A stretch of 64,000 nucleotides of DNA from Thiorhodococcus drewsii AZ1. GTDB taxonomy: Bacteria > Pseudomonadota > Gammaproteobacteria > Chromatiales > Chromatiaceae. Positions within the stretch are counted from its first letter, which is position 1. The number at the start of each line of letters is the position of its first letter. Shown in pieces: positions 1 to 9,576 of the stretch. A model generated the notes under the pieces. The model made no database searches, was not told the DNA's origin, and was given only the letters and a program-made list of their open reading frames with translations. The translations under genes were made by a program, and so were the position numbers. The stretch lies in contig NZ_AFWT01000020.1 in the NCBI RefSeq assembly GCF_000224065.1, forward strand, positions 43,050 to 107,049. Reading direction: 5' to 3'.

Positions 1-539
1 TGAACAACGCGACCGAGCATAGCCTAGTGCTGATGGACGAGGTGGGACGCGGCACCAGCACCTTCGACGGACTCTCGCTGGCCTGGTCGTGCAGCATCGA
101 GCTGGCGACCCGGATCGGCGCCTACAGCCTGTTCGCGACCCACTATTTCGAGCTTACGACGCTGCCCGAGGAGCATCCGGGCATCGTCAACGTGCATCTG
201 GACGCAGTCGAGCACGACAACTCGATCGTCTTCATGCACGCACTGCGCGAAGGCCCGGCCAATCAGAGCTACGGACTGGCGGTCGCGGCCCTTGCAGGCG
301 TTCCGTCCAAGGTAATCCAGCGTGCCCGAACGCGTCTGCGCGAGCTGGAGGCTTCGGCCCATCGTCATGCCGAGCGCGAGGCGGTTCAACTGTCGCTGTT
401 CGCACCCGAGCCAGCGCCGGAACCGGAACCGATCCCAGACCCACCGGTGTGCGACGCGCTACGCGAGTTGGATCCAGACGCACTATCACCGCGCGAGGCA
501 CTGGCGCAGCTCTATCGTCTGAAGGAAATGGTTGATTAG
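1..539 (+). CDS. mutS: DNA mismatch repair protein MutS, C-terminal part (5' end outside window)
   Basis: MutS binds mismatched DNA and uses ATP to start mismatch repair in the cytoplasm. The reading frame is open from base 3 to the stop at 537-539, giving the last 178 codons. The ATPase Walker B (LVLMDE) is followed at once by the family signature GRGTSTFDG and then ATHYFEL, the usual C-terminal half of the ABC-type ATPase. A proline/glutamate-rich linker ([13 protein letters not shown]) precedes a short C-terminal helix-forming tail, as in other gammaproteobacterial MutS. The stop codon directly abuts a 7-bp tandem repeat. Identification is firm; only completeness is unknown. Confidence 0.96.
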   Translation, partial: NNATEHSLVLMDEVGRGTSTFDGLSLAWSCSIELATRIGAYSLFATHYFELTTLPEEHPGIVNVHLDAVEHDNSIVFMHALREGPANQSYGLAVAALAGVPSKVIQRARTRLRELEASAHRHAEREAVQLSLFAPEPAPEPEPIPDPPVCDALRELDPDALSPREALAQLYRLKEMVD

Positions 540-623
540 CTACCAGCTACCAGCTACCAGCTACCAGCTACCAGCTACCAGCTACCAGCTACCAGCTACC
601 AGCTACCAGCTACCAGCTACCAG
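540..623. repeat. Tandem 7-bp repeat (CTACCAG), 12 perfect copies
   Basis: Twelve uninterrupted copies of CTACCAG begin one base after the mutS stop codon. A second array of nine copies in the same orientation lies at 29223-29285. Because seven is not a multiple of three, a reading frame through it gives a repeating ATSYQLP peptide, but no real gene uses it here. It sits between two convergent genes (mutS and the PP2C gene). Confidence 0.98.
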
Positions 624-648
624 CAAGATTGTACGGCTGGCGGCTGAA

Positions 649-1428
649 TCAACCGATACGCTCGCCGACCTTGACCAGGGCCAGTGTGATGTTGTCGGCC
701 CCGCCGCGCTCATTGGCCATACGGATGAGGGCGTCGGCCGCTGCGTCGAGCGAGTTCTCACCAACGACCATGAGAATCTGACGCATCCAGTCCTCCGGAA
801 CCATGCCGGTCAGGCCATCGGTGCAGAAGACGAAGACATCTCCGCTTTGAAGCTCGACCAGATCGGAGGAGACCCCGACTCCGGGGGCGGAGCCGAGCGC
901 ACGTGTCAGGATATTCTCGCCGATACCGTAACGCCGGGCATCCTCGCGCGAGGTGAAGAAGCCCTGATCCACGACTTCCTGGATGAACGAATGGTCGCGC
1001 GAGAGCTGAACGAACTCGCCCTCCCTCTGCCGATAGATGCGCGAATCACCGACATGGGCGAAGGCCATCCAATCCCAACCCAGCGACCCGACCACCACAG
1101 TCGTGCCCATTCCGGTGCACTCGGTGCGCTGCTTGCTGTGACGCCAGATGCTGATATTGGCCTCTTCGACTGCGGCCTCGACATAGAGACGTGCCTTTTC
1201 CGGGTCGGATCGTGGGGTCGTGAGGCGGCCGAAACGCTCGGAAATGGTCTCGGTCGCCAAACGACTGGCCACATCCCCGGCGCTAGCGCCGCCGACACCG
1301 TCGGCGACGACCACCAACCCCCATTCGGGGTGGACGACGACCGCATCCTCGTTACGCGATCGCACCCGCCCCTGATCCGTGCGCCAGGCGAACTCCAATT
1401 CAAATGCACTGATCGGACGACGCACCAT
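649..1428 (-). CDS. PP2C-family serine/threonine protein phosphatase
   Basis: Cytoplasmic metal-dependent phosphatase of 259 residues, the size of stand-alone bacterial PP2C (Stp/PppA-like) enzymes. The metal-binding motifs are all present in order: RSRNEDA near the N-terminus, VADGVGG, GTT, HVGDSRIY, CTDGLTGMV and GGADNIT near the C-terminus. The start at 1428 is preferred because it begins just before the conserved FAWRTDQGRVRSRNEDA block; a longer in-frame start at 1524 would overlap the upstream dsbC gene. It is the last gene of a minus-strand run yajQ-dsbC-PP2C. No partner kinase is visible nearby, so its substrate is unknown. Confidence 0.9.
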   Translation of the reverse strand: MVRRPISAFELEFAWRTDQGRVRSRNEDAVVVHPEWGLVVVADGVGGASAGDVASRLATETISERFGRLTTPRSDPEKARLYVEAAVEEANISIWRHSKQRTECTGMGTTVVVGSLGWDWMAFAHVGDSRIYRQREGEFVQLSRDHSFIQEVVDQGFFTSREDARRYGIGENILTRALGSAPGVGVSSDLVELQSGDVFVFCTDGLTGMVPEDWMRQILMVVGENSLDAAADALIRMANERGGADNITLALVKVGERIG

Positions 1429-1471
1429 GGTTCTCGACACTAAAAAGACAGAATGAGGGTTCGTTCCCGGA

Positions 1472-2206
1472 TCAACTGCCGGTCCTGCCGTCGAGTTCAG
1501 CCGCCAGGCGCTTGGGATCGACATAGCCCGGAATCAGCTGACCGTCCTCGGTCACGATGGCTGGCGTACCGCGCAACCCGATCTCCTGACCAAGCGCCAT
1601 ATGGGCATCGACCGGATTGTCACAGGTCTTGACCGGAATCTTTGCGCCGGTCTTGGCTTTGGTCATGGCCGCGCGACGCGCATTGGCATCGCCGGCACAC
1701 CAGACCGAAACCGCTTCTTCGTAGGCCGGACTGTTCTTGCCCGCGCGCGGGAAGAAGAGATAGCGCACGCGAATGCCTTCCTTTTCGTATTCGGCAATCT
1801 GGCTATGCAGCTTGCGGCAGTAACCGCACTCGATGTCGGTGAAGACCGTCACCGTATGTTTGGCGTCCGGCGTGCCGAAGATCACCATATTCTCCTCGCC
1901 GACCGAGTCGATCAGACGCTTGCGCGCCTCGGCCAGACGCGGCTCGGTCAGGTCCTTGCGGGTCTTCAGGTCGACGATATGGCCGCTCATGTAATAGCGC
2001 CCGTCGGCGGTCACATACATCAGCTCCGAGCCGGCCATCACCTCGTAGATACCCTTGATGGGCGACGCCTGAATGCTGCTGATCTCGATGTCCGGGATCA
2101 CCTTCTTGAGCGCGGCGCGCACAGTATCCTCGGGCGAGGCGAGCGCCAGACTCGACACAAGGGCCAATGAACCGGCCAGTAGGGCGAAATCACGAAATCT
2201 CGGCAT
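1472..2206 (-). CDS. dsbC: Periplasmic thiol:disulfide interchange protein DsbC
   Basis: Disulfide isomerase/reductase of the periplasm, 244 residues. A signal peptide of about 23 residues (ending ALA) is followed by the DsbC dimerisation domain and then a thioredoxin-like domain with the active site CGYC at residues 127-130 and the cis-proline loop GTPAI. The start at 2206 is chosen because it begins exactly with the signal peptide and follows the yajQ stop by 10 bases; the reading frame remains open upstream only as a shadow of yajQ. Length and layout match the DsbC/DsbG family. Confidence 0.93.
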   Translation of the reverse strand: MPRFRDFALLAGSLALVSSLALASPEDTVRAALKKVIPDIEISSIQASPIKGIYEVMAGSELMYVTADGRYYMSGHIVDLKTRKDLTEPRLAEARKRLIDSVGEENMVIFGTPDAKHTVTVFTDIECGYCRKLHSQIAEYEKEGIRVRYLFFPRAGKNSPAYEEAVSVWCAGDANARRAAMTKAKTGAKIPVKTCDNPVDAHMALGQEIGLRGTPAIVTEDGQLIPGYVDPKRLAAELDGRTGS

Positions 2207-2216
2207 AGGAAAATCT

Positions 2217-2699
2217 CTAGTCTCTGAAATTGTTGAACTGGACCGGCAGCCCCCAATCTTGGGCGCGCAGGTGCGCGATCGCCTCCTGCAGGTCGTCACG
2301 CTTCTTACCGGTGACTCGCACCTGTTCGCCTTGGATCTGGGCTTGCACCTTGAGCTTGCTGGCCTTGATGGATTTGACCATCTTCTTGGCCGTGTCGGAA
2401 TCGACACCCTGCTTGAGTAAGACCTCCTGGCGGGCGGCATTGAGCGAGGAAACCGGCTCCTTGGGATCCAGGCAGTCGAGATCGACTTTCCGTTTGACCA
2501 GTTTCTGACGGAGGATATCCATCATCTGCTGGAGGTGGAATTCCTGTTCGCCGACCATGAGGACCTTGTCGTCGGTCAACTCGAAACTGGCATCGATCCC
2601 CTTGAAATCGAACCGCGTACCGATTTCGCGATTGGCCTGATCGACCGCGTTGCGGACCTCCTGAAGGTCGATTTCAGAGACAATATCGAAAGATGGCAT
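2217..2699 (-). CDS. yajQ: YajQ family nucleotide-binding protein
   Basis: Small cytoplasmic protein of 160 residues with the typical YajQ opening MPSFDIVSE and the family block [12 protein letters not shown], and closing with [10 protein letters not shown]. YajQ homologues bind nucleotides, and in some bacteria cyclic di-GMP; the physiological role here is not shown by the sequence. The length equals that of the family. It is followed 10 bases on by dsbC and preceded by xerD on the same strand, so the group may be co-transcribed. Confidence 0.95.
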   Translation of the reverse strand: MPSFDIVSEIDLQEVRNAVDQANREIGTRFDFKGIDASFELTDDKVLMVGEQEFHLQQMMDILRQKLVKRKVDLDCLDPKEPVSSLNAARQEVLLKQGVDSDTAKKMVKSIKASKLKVQAQIQGEQVRVTGKKRDDLQEAIAHLRAQDWGLPVQFNNFRD

Positions 2700-2802
2700 G
2701 AATAAATCTCTCGCTGGAACGCCGAAAGCGCCTAACTATAACGCGTTCGGACGTCCGGTGTGCTCGCAACGAATGGCATCGCGAACAGGAACAGCGCATG
2801 AC

Positions 2803-3699
2803 TCATCCTCTCGGATGGTGCCGCGCATGCAGCTGCTTCAACCGCTCACGCGCCACATGGGTATAGATCTGAGTGGTTGAAAGGTCGCTATGCCCCAGCA
2901 GCATCTGAACCACCCGGAGATCGGCGCCGTGGTTGAGGAGATGGGTCGCGAAGGCATGGCGCAACGTGTGCGGAGACAGCGGCTTCACGACCCCCGCCTG
3001 GATGGCGTAACGCTTGATCAGCAGCCAGAATGCCTGGCGCGTCATGCAGTCGCTGCGTCCGGTCGGGAAGAGATAGTCACTGACCCGCCCACCGAGCAGA
3101 TCCATGCGCGGCCCCCGAAGATAGTCCTTCAGCCAGGCGCAAGCCTCCTCCCCCAAGGGAACCAGGCGCTCCTTGCCGCCCTTGCCCATGATGCGCACCA
3201 CCCCTTGGGTCAGACTCACCTGACTCGGCGTCAGCGTCACCAGTTCGGTAACGCGCAAACCGCTCGCGTAGAGCACTTCCAGCATGGTGCGGTCGCGATG
3301 ACCGCGCGGATCCTGGGTATCCGGCGCGCCGAGCAGCGCCTCGACCTCGGACTCGCTGAGACTCTTGGGTAGCGGACGACCCAGCTTGGGCGAGTCCACG
3401 CGCACGCTTGGGTCCTCCGAGATCAGACCGTGGCGCAGCAGGTGCTGATAGAACTGTCGCAGACACGAGAGCAGACGCGCCGTGGAACGGGGGTTGCGAC
3501 CCTGTTCGGCGAGCAGCGCCAGATAACCCAGTAGATCGACCCGCTGCGCCTGCACCAGGCCATGCCCACGCTCGCGGACCATCCAGACCGCAAAGGCACG
3601 CAGATCCGACTGATAGGCCGACAGGGTGTTCTGACTCAAGCCACGCTCCATCCAAAGCGCATCCGCGAACCCCTCGATCACCGCCCGATCGTCCGCCAT
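2803..3699 (-). CDS. xerD: Site-specific tyrosine recombinase XerD
   Basis: Recombinase that with XerC resolves chromosome dimers at dif. The 298 residues show the N-terminal SAM-like DNA-binding domain (about 1-90) and the catalytic domain. The catalytic residues are visible: Arg149 in ASGLRVTEL, His244 and Arg247 in SPHTLRHAF, His270 in LGHSDLSTTQIYTH and the nucleophile Tyr279. XerD rather than XerC is called from overall length and style. Fifteen bases separate it from the upstream ogt gene on the same strand. Confidence 0.92.
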   Translation of the reverse strand: MADDRAVIEGFADALWMERGLSQNTLSAYQSDLRAFAVWMVRERGHGLVQAQRVDLLGYLALLAEQGRNPRSTARLLSCLRQFYQHLLRHGLISEDPSVRVDSPKLGRPLPKSLSESEVEALLGAPDTQDPRGHRDRTMLEVLYASGLRVTELVTLTPSQVSLTQGVVRIMGKGGKERLVPLGEEACAWLKDYLRGPRMDLLGGRVSDYLFPTGRSDCMTRQAFWLLIKRYAIQAGVVKPLSPHTLRHAFATHLLNHGADLRVVQMLLGHSDLSTTQIYTHVARERLKQLHARHHPRG

Positions 3700-3714
3700 C
3701 AGCGCTCACCCCGA

Positions 3715-4188
3715 TCAGACATAGGCGACACCCTCGTGACGCAACAGCCAGCGCTTCACCTCCAGCCGACGACCGCTCGTATCGCCCGCGAAGCCGCCCA
3801 AGCCCTGCTTGGCAACCACCCGATGGCAGGGCACGACGATCGGACAGGGATTGGCGCGACAGGCCTGGCCGACCGCACGCGCGGCGCTTCCCAGCTCATG
3901 CGCCAGGTCGCCATAGGTACGGGTTTCGCCGACCGGGATCGCTCGCAGCACCGACCAGACGCGCAGCTGATAGGGTGTTCCAGCCAGCGCCAGGGGAAGA
4001 TCGAAGCGGGTTTCGGGACGCGCGAAATACGCCTCCAGCCGCCGTGAGATCCAGTCAGGCAATGACGCCAACGGACTGGAATCTGCGGGGCCGAGACCCA
4101 GTGGCTCCAGGTCGATCCCGGTCAGGGTCTCGCCCTGCCAATGGACCGAGATAGGGCCGAGGGGTGTATCGAAAAGAGAGGATGGCAT
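3715..4188 (-). CDS. ogt: Methylated-DNA--protein-cysteine methyltransferase (Ogt type)
   Basis: Suicide enzyme that removes alkyl groups from O6-alkylguanine. The 157-residue protein carries the active-site motif PCHRV with acceptor Cys121, preceded by the helix-turn-helix style stretch GETRTYGDLA and RAVGQACRANPCPI. The start at 4188 begins directly with the family-typical MPSSLFDTPLGP; the frame stays open to 4512 but that extension is not family-like and would run into the divergent ycgN gene. No Ada regulatory domain is present. Confidence 0.92.
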   Translation of the reverse strand: MPSSLFDTPLGPISVHWQGETLTGIDLEPLGLGPADSSPLASLPDWISRRLEAYFARPETRFDLPLALAGTPYQLRVWSVLRAIPVGETRTYGDLAHELGSAARAVGQACRANPCPIVVPCHRVVAKQGLGGFAGDTSGRRLEVKRWLLRHEGVAYV

Positions 4189-4384
4189 TGGACATGACCC
4201 CGGAATCGACAGAGACACCGACATTCCCGCCAGAGCCCAAATCGACCGGACTCCGTGCGTATGGACTCCGAGTATAACCCTAGCCGCATGCTTCAGCGGC
4301 GAGCCCCACCAACGGCCTCGCCCTTCCGCTATACTCGCCCGCCTGCGATGAACCACTGACGATGCACGGGCGGCGACAAGCGAG

Positions 4385-4819
4385 ATGAACGAACCATTCT
4401 GGGAAACGACTCCACTGACAGAGATGACGGCCGAGCAGTGGGAGTCGCTCTGCGACGGCTGCGGCAAGTGCTGCCTCGAAAAGTTCGAGGACGACGACAC
4501 AGGCCGCATCATCTACTCGCGCGTTGCCTGTGCGCTGCTGGATCTGGACAGCTGCCGCTGTAGCGACTACAGCAATCGCGCCCGCTCGATGCACGACTGC
4601 GTGACGCTGACTCCGGAAACCCTCGAGACCCCCTCCTGGCTACCCGAGACCTGCGCCTACCGGCGGCTCACCGAGGGAAGACCGCTCCCGATCTGGCATC
4701 CGCTGCTGACCGGCGATCCAATGTCCGTCTTCGAGGCCGGTCAAAGCGTGCGCGGTCGCGTCATCAGCCCGGACACGGGGGCAAATCCGCTGATGAACCT
4801 GATCGACTGGGTCGAGTGA
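4385..4819 (+). CDS. YcgN family cysteine cluster protein
   Basis: A 144-residue cytoplasmic protein of the UPF0260/YcgN family. The cysteine cluster CDGCGKCC at residues 20-27 and further conserved cysteines (VACALLD, CRCSDY, CVTLTPE) suggest metal or Fe-S binding, although the function of the family is not established. The C-terminal segment with PLIDWVE-like ending (MNLIDWVE) and WHPLLTGDP is characteristic. It is divergent from ogt (gap of 196 bases) and convergent with the U32-family gene 50 bases downstream. Confidence 0.9.
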   Translation: MNEPFWETTPLTEMTAEQWESLCDGCGKCCLEKFEDDDTGRIIYSRVACALLDLDSCRCSDYSNRARSMHDCVTLTPETLETPSWLPETCAYRRLTEGRPLPIWHPLLTGDPMSVFEAGQSVRGRVISPDTGANPLMNLIDWVE

Positions 4820-4869
4820 CGGCTGGGGTCTCGGAATCGATAGGATCCACAGGATTCCATCCGAACCGA

Positions 4870-6174
4870 TCAAGAGGCATCGAGCACGCGCGCGAGCAGC
4901 GACATGGACGCGGGCCGCTCGGGCAGTGGAATACGGACGCGCCAGCCGGCGCCGGGGGCGACCTCCAGGGGGCCGTTTTCCAAATCCAGCATGCGATCGA
5001 GCCGAAAGCGCCGATTGCCCTCGGGAGACATGAGTTCCAGTTCGTCGCCGACGGCAAAGCGGTTGCGGACCTCGATCTCGACCCAGTCGCCCTCGCCCGG
5101 AGCCACATCCCCGACGAACAGTAGACGCTGGTTGCGCGAGGCACCGTCGGCATAGTTCTGCAGATCGGACGCTGCGGCATGGCGCCGGTAGAAGCCTTCC
5201 GTATAGCCGCGATTGGCGAGCCCCTCCAGATCCCCGATCAGTTCGGGACGGAACGGACGGCCGGCGAGTGCGTCATCGATGGCCGCGCGATAGACCTGCG
5301 CGGTCCGAGCGGCATAGTAATGCGACTTGGTGCGTCCCTCGATCTTGAGACAGTCGATCCCCATCGCGACCAGACGCCCAACGTGCGCGACCGCCTGTAG
5401 GTCGCGCGAGTTCATGATGTAGGTGCCGTTCTCGTCCTCGAAGACCGGCAGATACTCGCCCGGACGCTTGGCCTCCTCCAACAGGTAGACCTCGTCCGCC
5501 GCCGGATGGCGACCACCCTCGGATGTTTCGATAACCGGCGAGACGGCACCCAGCCGATAGTCCCAGCGACAGGCATTGGTGCAGGATCCCTGATTGGCGT
5601 CGCGGTGATTGAAATAGCCCGAAAGCAGACAGCGGCCCGAGTAGGCGACACAGAGCGCACCATGGACGAAGACCTCCAGCTCGATATCCGGACAGGCCTC
5701 GCGGATCTCGGCGATTTCGTCGAGCGAGAGTTCGCGCGAGAGGATGACACGCGTCAGACCCTGTCGCTGCCAGAAGCGCACCGACGCGGCATTGACCGTA
5801 TTGGCCTGGACCGAGAGATGGATGGGCATCTCGGGCCAGCGCTCCCGGACCAGCATGATGAGCCCTGGATCGGCCATGATGAGCGCATCCGGCCCCAGCG
5901 CCAGGATGGGCGCCATGTCGTCGAGAAAGGTACGTAGCTTGGCCCCGTGCGGCATGAGGTTCGCCGCAAGATAGAAGCGCCGGCCATGGGCGTGCGCCTC
6001 GGCGATCCCAAGCCCCAGGTTCTCCAGGTCGAAGTCGTTGTTGCGCACCCGCAGACTGTAGCGCGGGAGCCCTGCGTAGACGGCATCGGCGCCGTAGGCA
6101 AAGGCATAGCGCATGTTGAGCGGGGTTCCGGCCGGCGACAGCAGCTCCGGCCGGCGATCGAGAGACGTCGTCAA
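4870..6174 (-). CDS. trhP: U32-family protein, YegQ/TrhP-like (tRNA U34 hydroxylation)
   Basis: 434-residue cytoplasmic protein of peptidase family U32. It starts with RPELLSPAGTP, has the signature ELEVFVHGALCVAYSGRCLLS, and shows four conserved cysteines around SGRCLLSGYF, GSCTNACRWDY that in the YegQ/TrhP branch bind an Fe-S cluster. TrhP is known to act in prephenate-dependent 5-hydroxyuridine formation at the tRNA wobble position; assignment to this branch is from overall similarity and length (YegQ is about 450 residues). Its start codon overlaps the stop of the ChaN-PDZ gene by four bases, so the two are translationally coupled. Confidence 0.85.
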   Translation of the reverse strand: MTTSLDRRPELLSPAGTPLNMRYAFAYGADAVYAGLPRYSLRVRNNDFDLENLGLGIAEAHAHGRRFYLAANLMPHGAKLRTFLDDMAPILALGPDALIMADPGLIMLVRERWPEMPIHLSVQANTVNAASVRFWQRQGLTRVILSRELSLDEIAEIREACPDIELEVFVHGALCVAYSGRCLLSGYFNHRDANQGSCTNACRWDYRLGAVSPVIETSEGGRHPAADEVYLLEEAKRPGEYLPVFEDENGTYIMNSRDLQAVAHVGRLVAMGIDCLKIEGRTKSHYYAARTAQVYRAAIDDALAGRPFRPELIGDLEGLANRGYTEGFYRRHAAASDLQNYADGASRNQRLLFVGDVAPGEGDWVEIEVRNRFAVGDELELMSPEGNRRFRLDRMLDLENGPLEVAPGAGWRVRIPLPERPASMSLLARVLDAS

Positions 6175-7349
6175 TGCAGTTCAACCTCAAGGGTCAAGCG
6201 TTGGTCGCCGCCGACCAAGCGTTTGCGCAGCACCTCAACGGAGAGACGCCGTCCAGGCGGGGCATCGAGCAGCGCGATACGGATGTCGGCGTAGCGGGCA
6301 ATCGGCTGTCCCTCAATGCTCAGGATCCGATCGTCTTCCTGCATCCCGGCCAACTTGGCCCCGCTGCCCTCGCCGATACCGACCACCCGGACGCCCTCGC
6401 CCGGCGTGTCTTCGTCAAGTTGGATACCGAGCATCCCGGAGGGCGGCAGCTCGACCGGGGACGGGAATAGAAAATAGTCGGCGGCCTCTCGATCCAAGGA
6501 ACGACCAGTCCCGTTGAGAACGACGGCGGCCGGCGCCGGAACGCGGCGCAGCAGACGCCTGGGAATCCCTTGTCCATATTCCAGATGCCCGGCCCCGGCC
6601 AGCACCACCAGAGTACGATCTGGATGCGATTTCAAATACTTGGCGGCGCGCTCGGCCATGCCCTCGTCCCACAACAGCTGCACTTCCAGGAAATGCTCGA
6701 AGTTGCGATGCTCGGCGCCCGGATGCTGATCGAAGACCGCGCGGAGACGGTCGCGATAGGCGGGATCCTCGCGCTCGATCTCGGCCGGAACCGACGTGCG
6801 ATCGGCTGCGTCGAGTCCCTCGATTCCGACCTGGCCGACCTTGCTGGTCAGCTCGGCGGGCAGATTGAGCGCGATCAACGGAATTCCCTGGGCGCGCGCA
6901 TAGCGCAGGATCGGACGGTAGAGCCGATAATCGTAGCGCCAGCGGTCGAAATACTGGGTCCGGCGTAACAGCTCGACCTCGTCGATCCGACCGGCGACAT
7001 AGTCGTTTAGGGCGTCCTGAAAGGGCTGCTGGAAGAACTCCATGCCGATCGCGAGGGTCTTACCCCGCGCGACCAACCCCTGAATGATGGCCAGCTGGTT
7101 CAGATGGTCGGCGTAACGGTCGTGGCGCTCGCCGACGAAAACCAGCCGCCGATCGGCCAGGCGCCCGATCAGCCAGTCCATACCCAACAGTCGCGCCGAC
7201 TCGACCACTCGAGTGTCGTTAGCCACCAGCGCGTCCATTGCATTGTGGGAAGAGGTCGTCCGATCCGCCATGCTCGTCGAGCAGGCCAGACCACCGAACC
7301 CAAACAATGTGGCCGCGAGGACCATGGCCGAATGTGTGTTGTGAGACAC
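6171..7349 (-). CDS. ChaN-family lipoprotein with C-terminal PDZ domain
   Basis: 392-residue exported lipoprotein. The N-terminus carries a lipobox-like GLAC around residue 23. The middle (about 60-270) is a ChaN/Tiki-type haem-binding domain with VFVGERHDRYADH and VVLAGAGHLEYGQGIP, the family's conserved glutamate and histidine blocks. The last 90 residues form a PDZ domain (GMLGIQL then VVGIGEGSGAKLAGMQEDDRILSIEG). ChaN of Campylobacter binds haem; the PDZ fusion suggests docking to a periplasmic peptide ligand (inference). The stop overlaps the downstream U32 gene's start (ATGA). Confidence 0.85.
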   Translation of the reverse strand: MSHNTHSAMVLAATLFGFGGLACSTSMADRTTSSHNAMDALVANDTRVVESARLLGMDWLIGRLADRRLVFVGERHDRYADHLNQLAIIQGLVARGKTLAIGMEFFQQPFQDALNDYVAGRIDEVELLRRTQYFDRWRYDYRLYRPILRYARAQGIPLIALNLPAELTSKVGQVGIEGLDAADRTSVPAEIEREDPAYRDRLRAVFDQHPGAEHRNFEHFLEVQLLWDEGMAERAAKYLKSHPDRTLVVLAGAGHLEYGQGIPRRLLRRVPAPAAVVLNGTGRSLDREAADYFLFPSPVELPPSGMLGIQLDEDTPGEGVRVVGIGEGSGAKLAGMQEDDRILSIEGQPIARYADIRIALLDAPPGRRLSVEVLRKRLVGGDQRLTLEVELH

Positions 7350-7482
7350 GCGTTCTCCCAGCCGCCGTCGAAGCGGGCGGCCTCTTTAGGTTGCGGCATC
7401 CATAGTTGGTTGCCTGTTCTTGAATCGTTCCCATCCCTCGGCCATTCTCATCCAGAGACCGCCGACCCCGAAAGGATATTTA

Positions 7483-9576
7483 ATGTTCCCGCACAGACTC
7501 CAAGCACTCCAGTTCGCCACGCCCCTCGTCCTCATAGCGCTCGCGCTCATGCCGCCTGTCGCGCAGGCGAGCGAAGCACAGGTCATTGAACACCGGCTGA
7601 GCGTCAATCTCGACCCGGCCGCAGGTCACATCAGGGTCCAGGATCAGATGCGGTTCCCGGAGGGCCGGGACGCATGGACGCTGTTGCTCCATTCGGGGCT
7701 CGATCCAACGGTCGCATCGAACAATGCCGAGCTGATCCCAAACGGCCACTGGCGACACCTGGAACGCTTCATCCTGAAGCCAAACCAAACCGGTCCCGTC
7801 ACTCTAACCTATGGGGGCACCATCCAGCACGGCCTGCAGCCGATCGGCGACGGCATGGGTCGCGCCCGGCACGCCTCCACCGGCACTATCCAGCCGAATG
7901 GAGTCTTCCTCGACAGCAACAGCGCCTGGTATCCGCTGGTGCCGGACACACTGCAGCGCTTCGCGCTCGACGTCGAGCTTCCGACTGGCTGGATCGCCGT
8001 CTCGCAAGGCGAGGGTCCCGGCGACCCTGCATCCGGACATTCGGTCTGGCGAGAAGCGCAGCCACAAAACGACATCTATCTGGTCGCCGGCCCCTTCAAG
8101 TTCTACCGCAAGCAATCGAACGGTCTCGACGCCCAGGTCTATCTGCGCCACCCCGACCCCGAACTGGCTCGGCGCTATCTGGATGCGACGCTGCGCTACG
8201 TGCGTTTCTACTCCGACATGATCGGCCCCTACCCATACGCCAAGTTCGCACTGGTCGAGAATTTCTGGGAAAGCGGCTACGGCATGCCCTCCTTCACCCT
8301 CCTCGGCCCCCAGGTCATCCGCCTGCCATTCATCATCCACACCTCATTCCCGCACGAAATCCTGCATAACTGGTGGGGCAACAGCGTCTATGTCGATTAC
8401 GCGTCAGGGAATTGGAGCGAGGGCATCACCAACTATCTAGCCGACTACTGGATGAAAGAACAGAAGGGACAGGGTACCGAGCAGCGTCGAGACATGCTCA
8501 AGGACTATGCCGACTACGTCCGCGCCAGCCAAGATTTCCCATTGACGGAATTTCGCGCCAATCACGGATCGACCTCGCAGTCGATCGGTTACAACAAGGG
8601 GGCCATGTTGTTCCATATGCTGCGACGCCAACTGGGCGAGGAAACCTTCAAACAGGCGCTGCGCCGCTTCTATCGCGACAACCGCTTCCGCGCCGCCAGC
8701 TATGCCGATTGGCGCCTGGCCTTCGAGTCGGTCAGCGGACGCGATCTCGGCAAGTTTTTCTCCACCTGGACGCAACGCACCGGCGCCCCGAGGCTTGAGC
8801 TGAGCGACGCCAAGAGCCGGCGGACGAACGCCGGATTCGAAGTCACCGGCACCATCCTCCAAACACAACCTGAAACGCCCTTTCCGCTCCAGATTCCAAT
8901 CCTCATCGAACAGCGCGACGGAGCGCCCGTGCGATTGAAGATCGCGAGCGACAGTCGCGAAACGGCCTTCACCGCCACACTGGACTCGGCGCCGACCCGA
9001 GTCGCGGTCGACCCAGAGTTCGATCTTTTCCGCCAGCTGCTTGCAGGCGAAACACCCGCGACCCTGAGCAATCTATTCGGATCCGAACAAGGCACCGTCA
9101 TCCTGCCGACCAGGGCATCGAAGGCGCTCCTACAAGGCTATCGCCAGCTCGCCGAAACCTGGGTGAAAACACGCCCCGACTGGACGATCCGCAACGACGC
9201 GGAGGTCTCCGAACTGCCAAACAGTGGCCCCGTGCTGCTGCTCGGCTGGGAGAATGCCTTACTCGACAGGTTTACCGCCGATCCCAAGGGCTTCGTGCTG
9301 AATCAGGCATCGGGCCACCTCATGGTCGATGAAACACCGATCGATCCGAGTTCGGATAGTCTGGTGCTGACTCGTCTGCAACAGGGTCGCCCAGTCGCCT
9401 GGCTGGCAACCGAGGACGCGCAGACGCTACCAGCCCTCGCGCGCAAGGTGCCGCACTATGGTCGCTACAGCTATCTCGTCTTCGCCGGCCCGGAGGCCAC
9501 CAACCGCCTCAAGGGGCAGTGGCCATCCGGCGACTCGGCGCTCGCCCATCGCTTCACCGCCCCCAAACCGCACTGA
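7483..9576 (+). CDS. Exported M1-family (gluzincin) aminopeptidase-like protein
   Basis: 697-residue protein. The start at 7483 follows the ribosome-binding sequence GAAAGGA and begins with a clean signal peptide (about 27 residues, ending AQA). The zinc motif HEILH lies at residues 291-295 and the third ligand glutamate at 313 in GNWSEG; the tyrosine-containing block SIGYNKGAMLFHML follows. The C-terminal 200 residues lack motifs I recognise. Family members are periplasmic zinc peptidases; the substrate is unknown. It is divergent from the ChaN-PDZ gene. Confidence 0.88.
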   Translation: MFPHRLQALQFATPLVLIALALMPPVAQASEAQVIEHRLSVNLDPAAGHIRVQDQMRFPEGRDAWTLLLHSGLDPTVASNNAELIPNGHWRHLERFILKPNQTGPVTLTYGGTIQHGLQPIGDGMGRARHASTGTIQPNGVFLDSNSAWYPLVPDTLQRFALDVELPTGWIAVSQGEGPGDPASGHSVWREAQPQNDIYLVAGPFKFYRKQSNGLDAQVYLRHPDPELARRYLDATLRYVRFYSDMIGPYPYAKFALVENFWESGYGMPSFTLLGPQVIRLPFIIHTSFPHEILHNWWGNSVYVDYASGNWSEGITNYLADYWMKEQKGQGTEQRRDMLKDYADYVRASQDFPLTEFRANHGSTSQSIGYNKGAMLFHMLRRQLGEETFKQALRRFYRDNRFRAASYADWRLAFESVSGRDLGKFFSTWTQRTGAPRLELSDAKSRRTNAGFEVTGTILQTQPETPFPLQIPILIEQRDGAPVRLKIASDSRETAFTATLDSAPTRVAVDPEFDLFRQLLAGETPATLSNLFGSEQGTVILPTRASKALLQGYRQLAETWVKTRPDWTIRNDAEVSELPNSGPVLLLGWENALLDRFTADPKGFVLNQASGHLMVDETPIDPSSDSLVLTRLQQGRPVAWLATEDAQTLPALARKVPHYGRYSYLVFAGPEATNRLKGQWPSGDSALAHRFTAPKPH

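Noticed and set aside
540..623. Possible CRISPR array
   Set aside because: The unit is a perfect 7-bp tandem without spacers, and no cas genes are present.
532..1443. A 303-codon plus-strand ORF beginning with repeated SYQLPAT peptides
   Set aside because: It is the frame through the CTACCAG array joined to the antisense of the PP2C gene, which has complete phosphatase motifs on the other strand.
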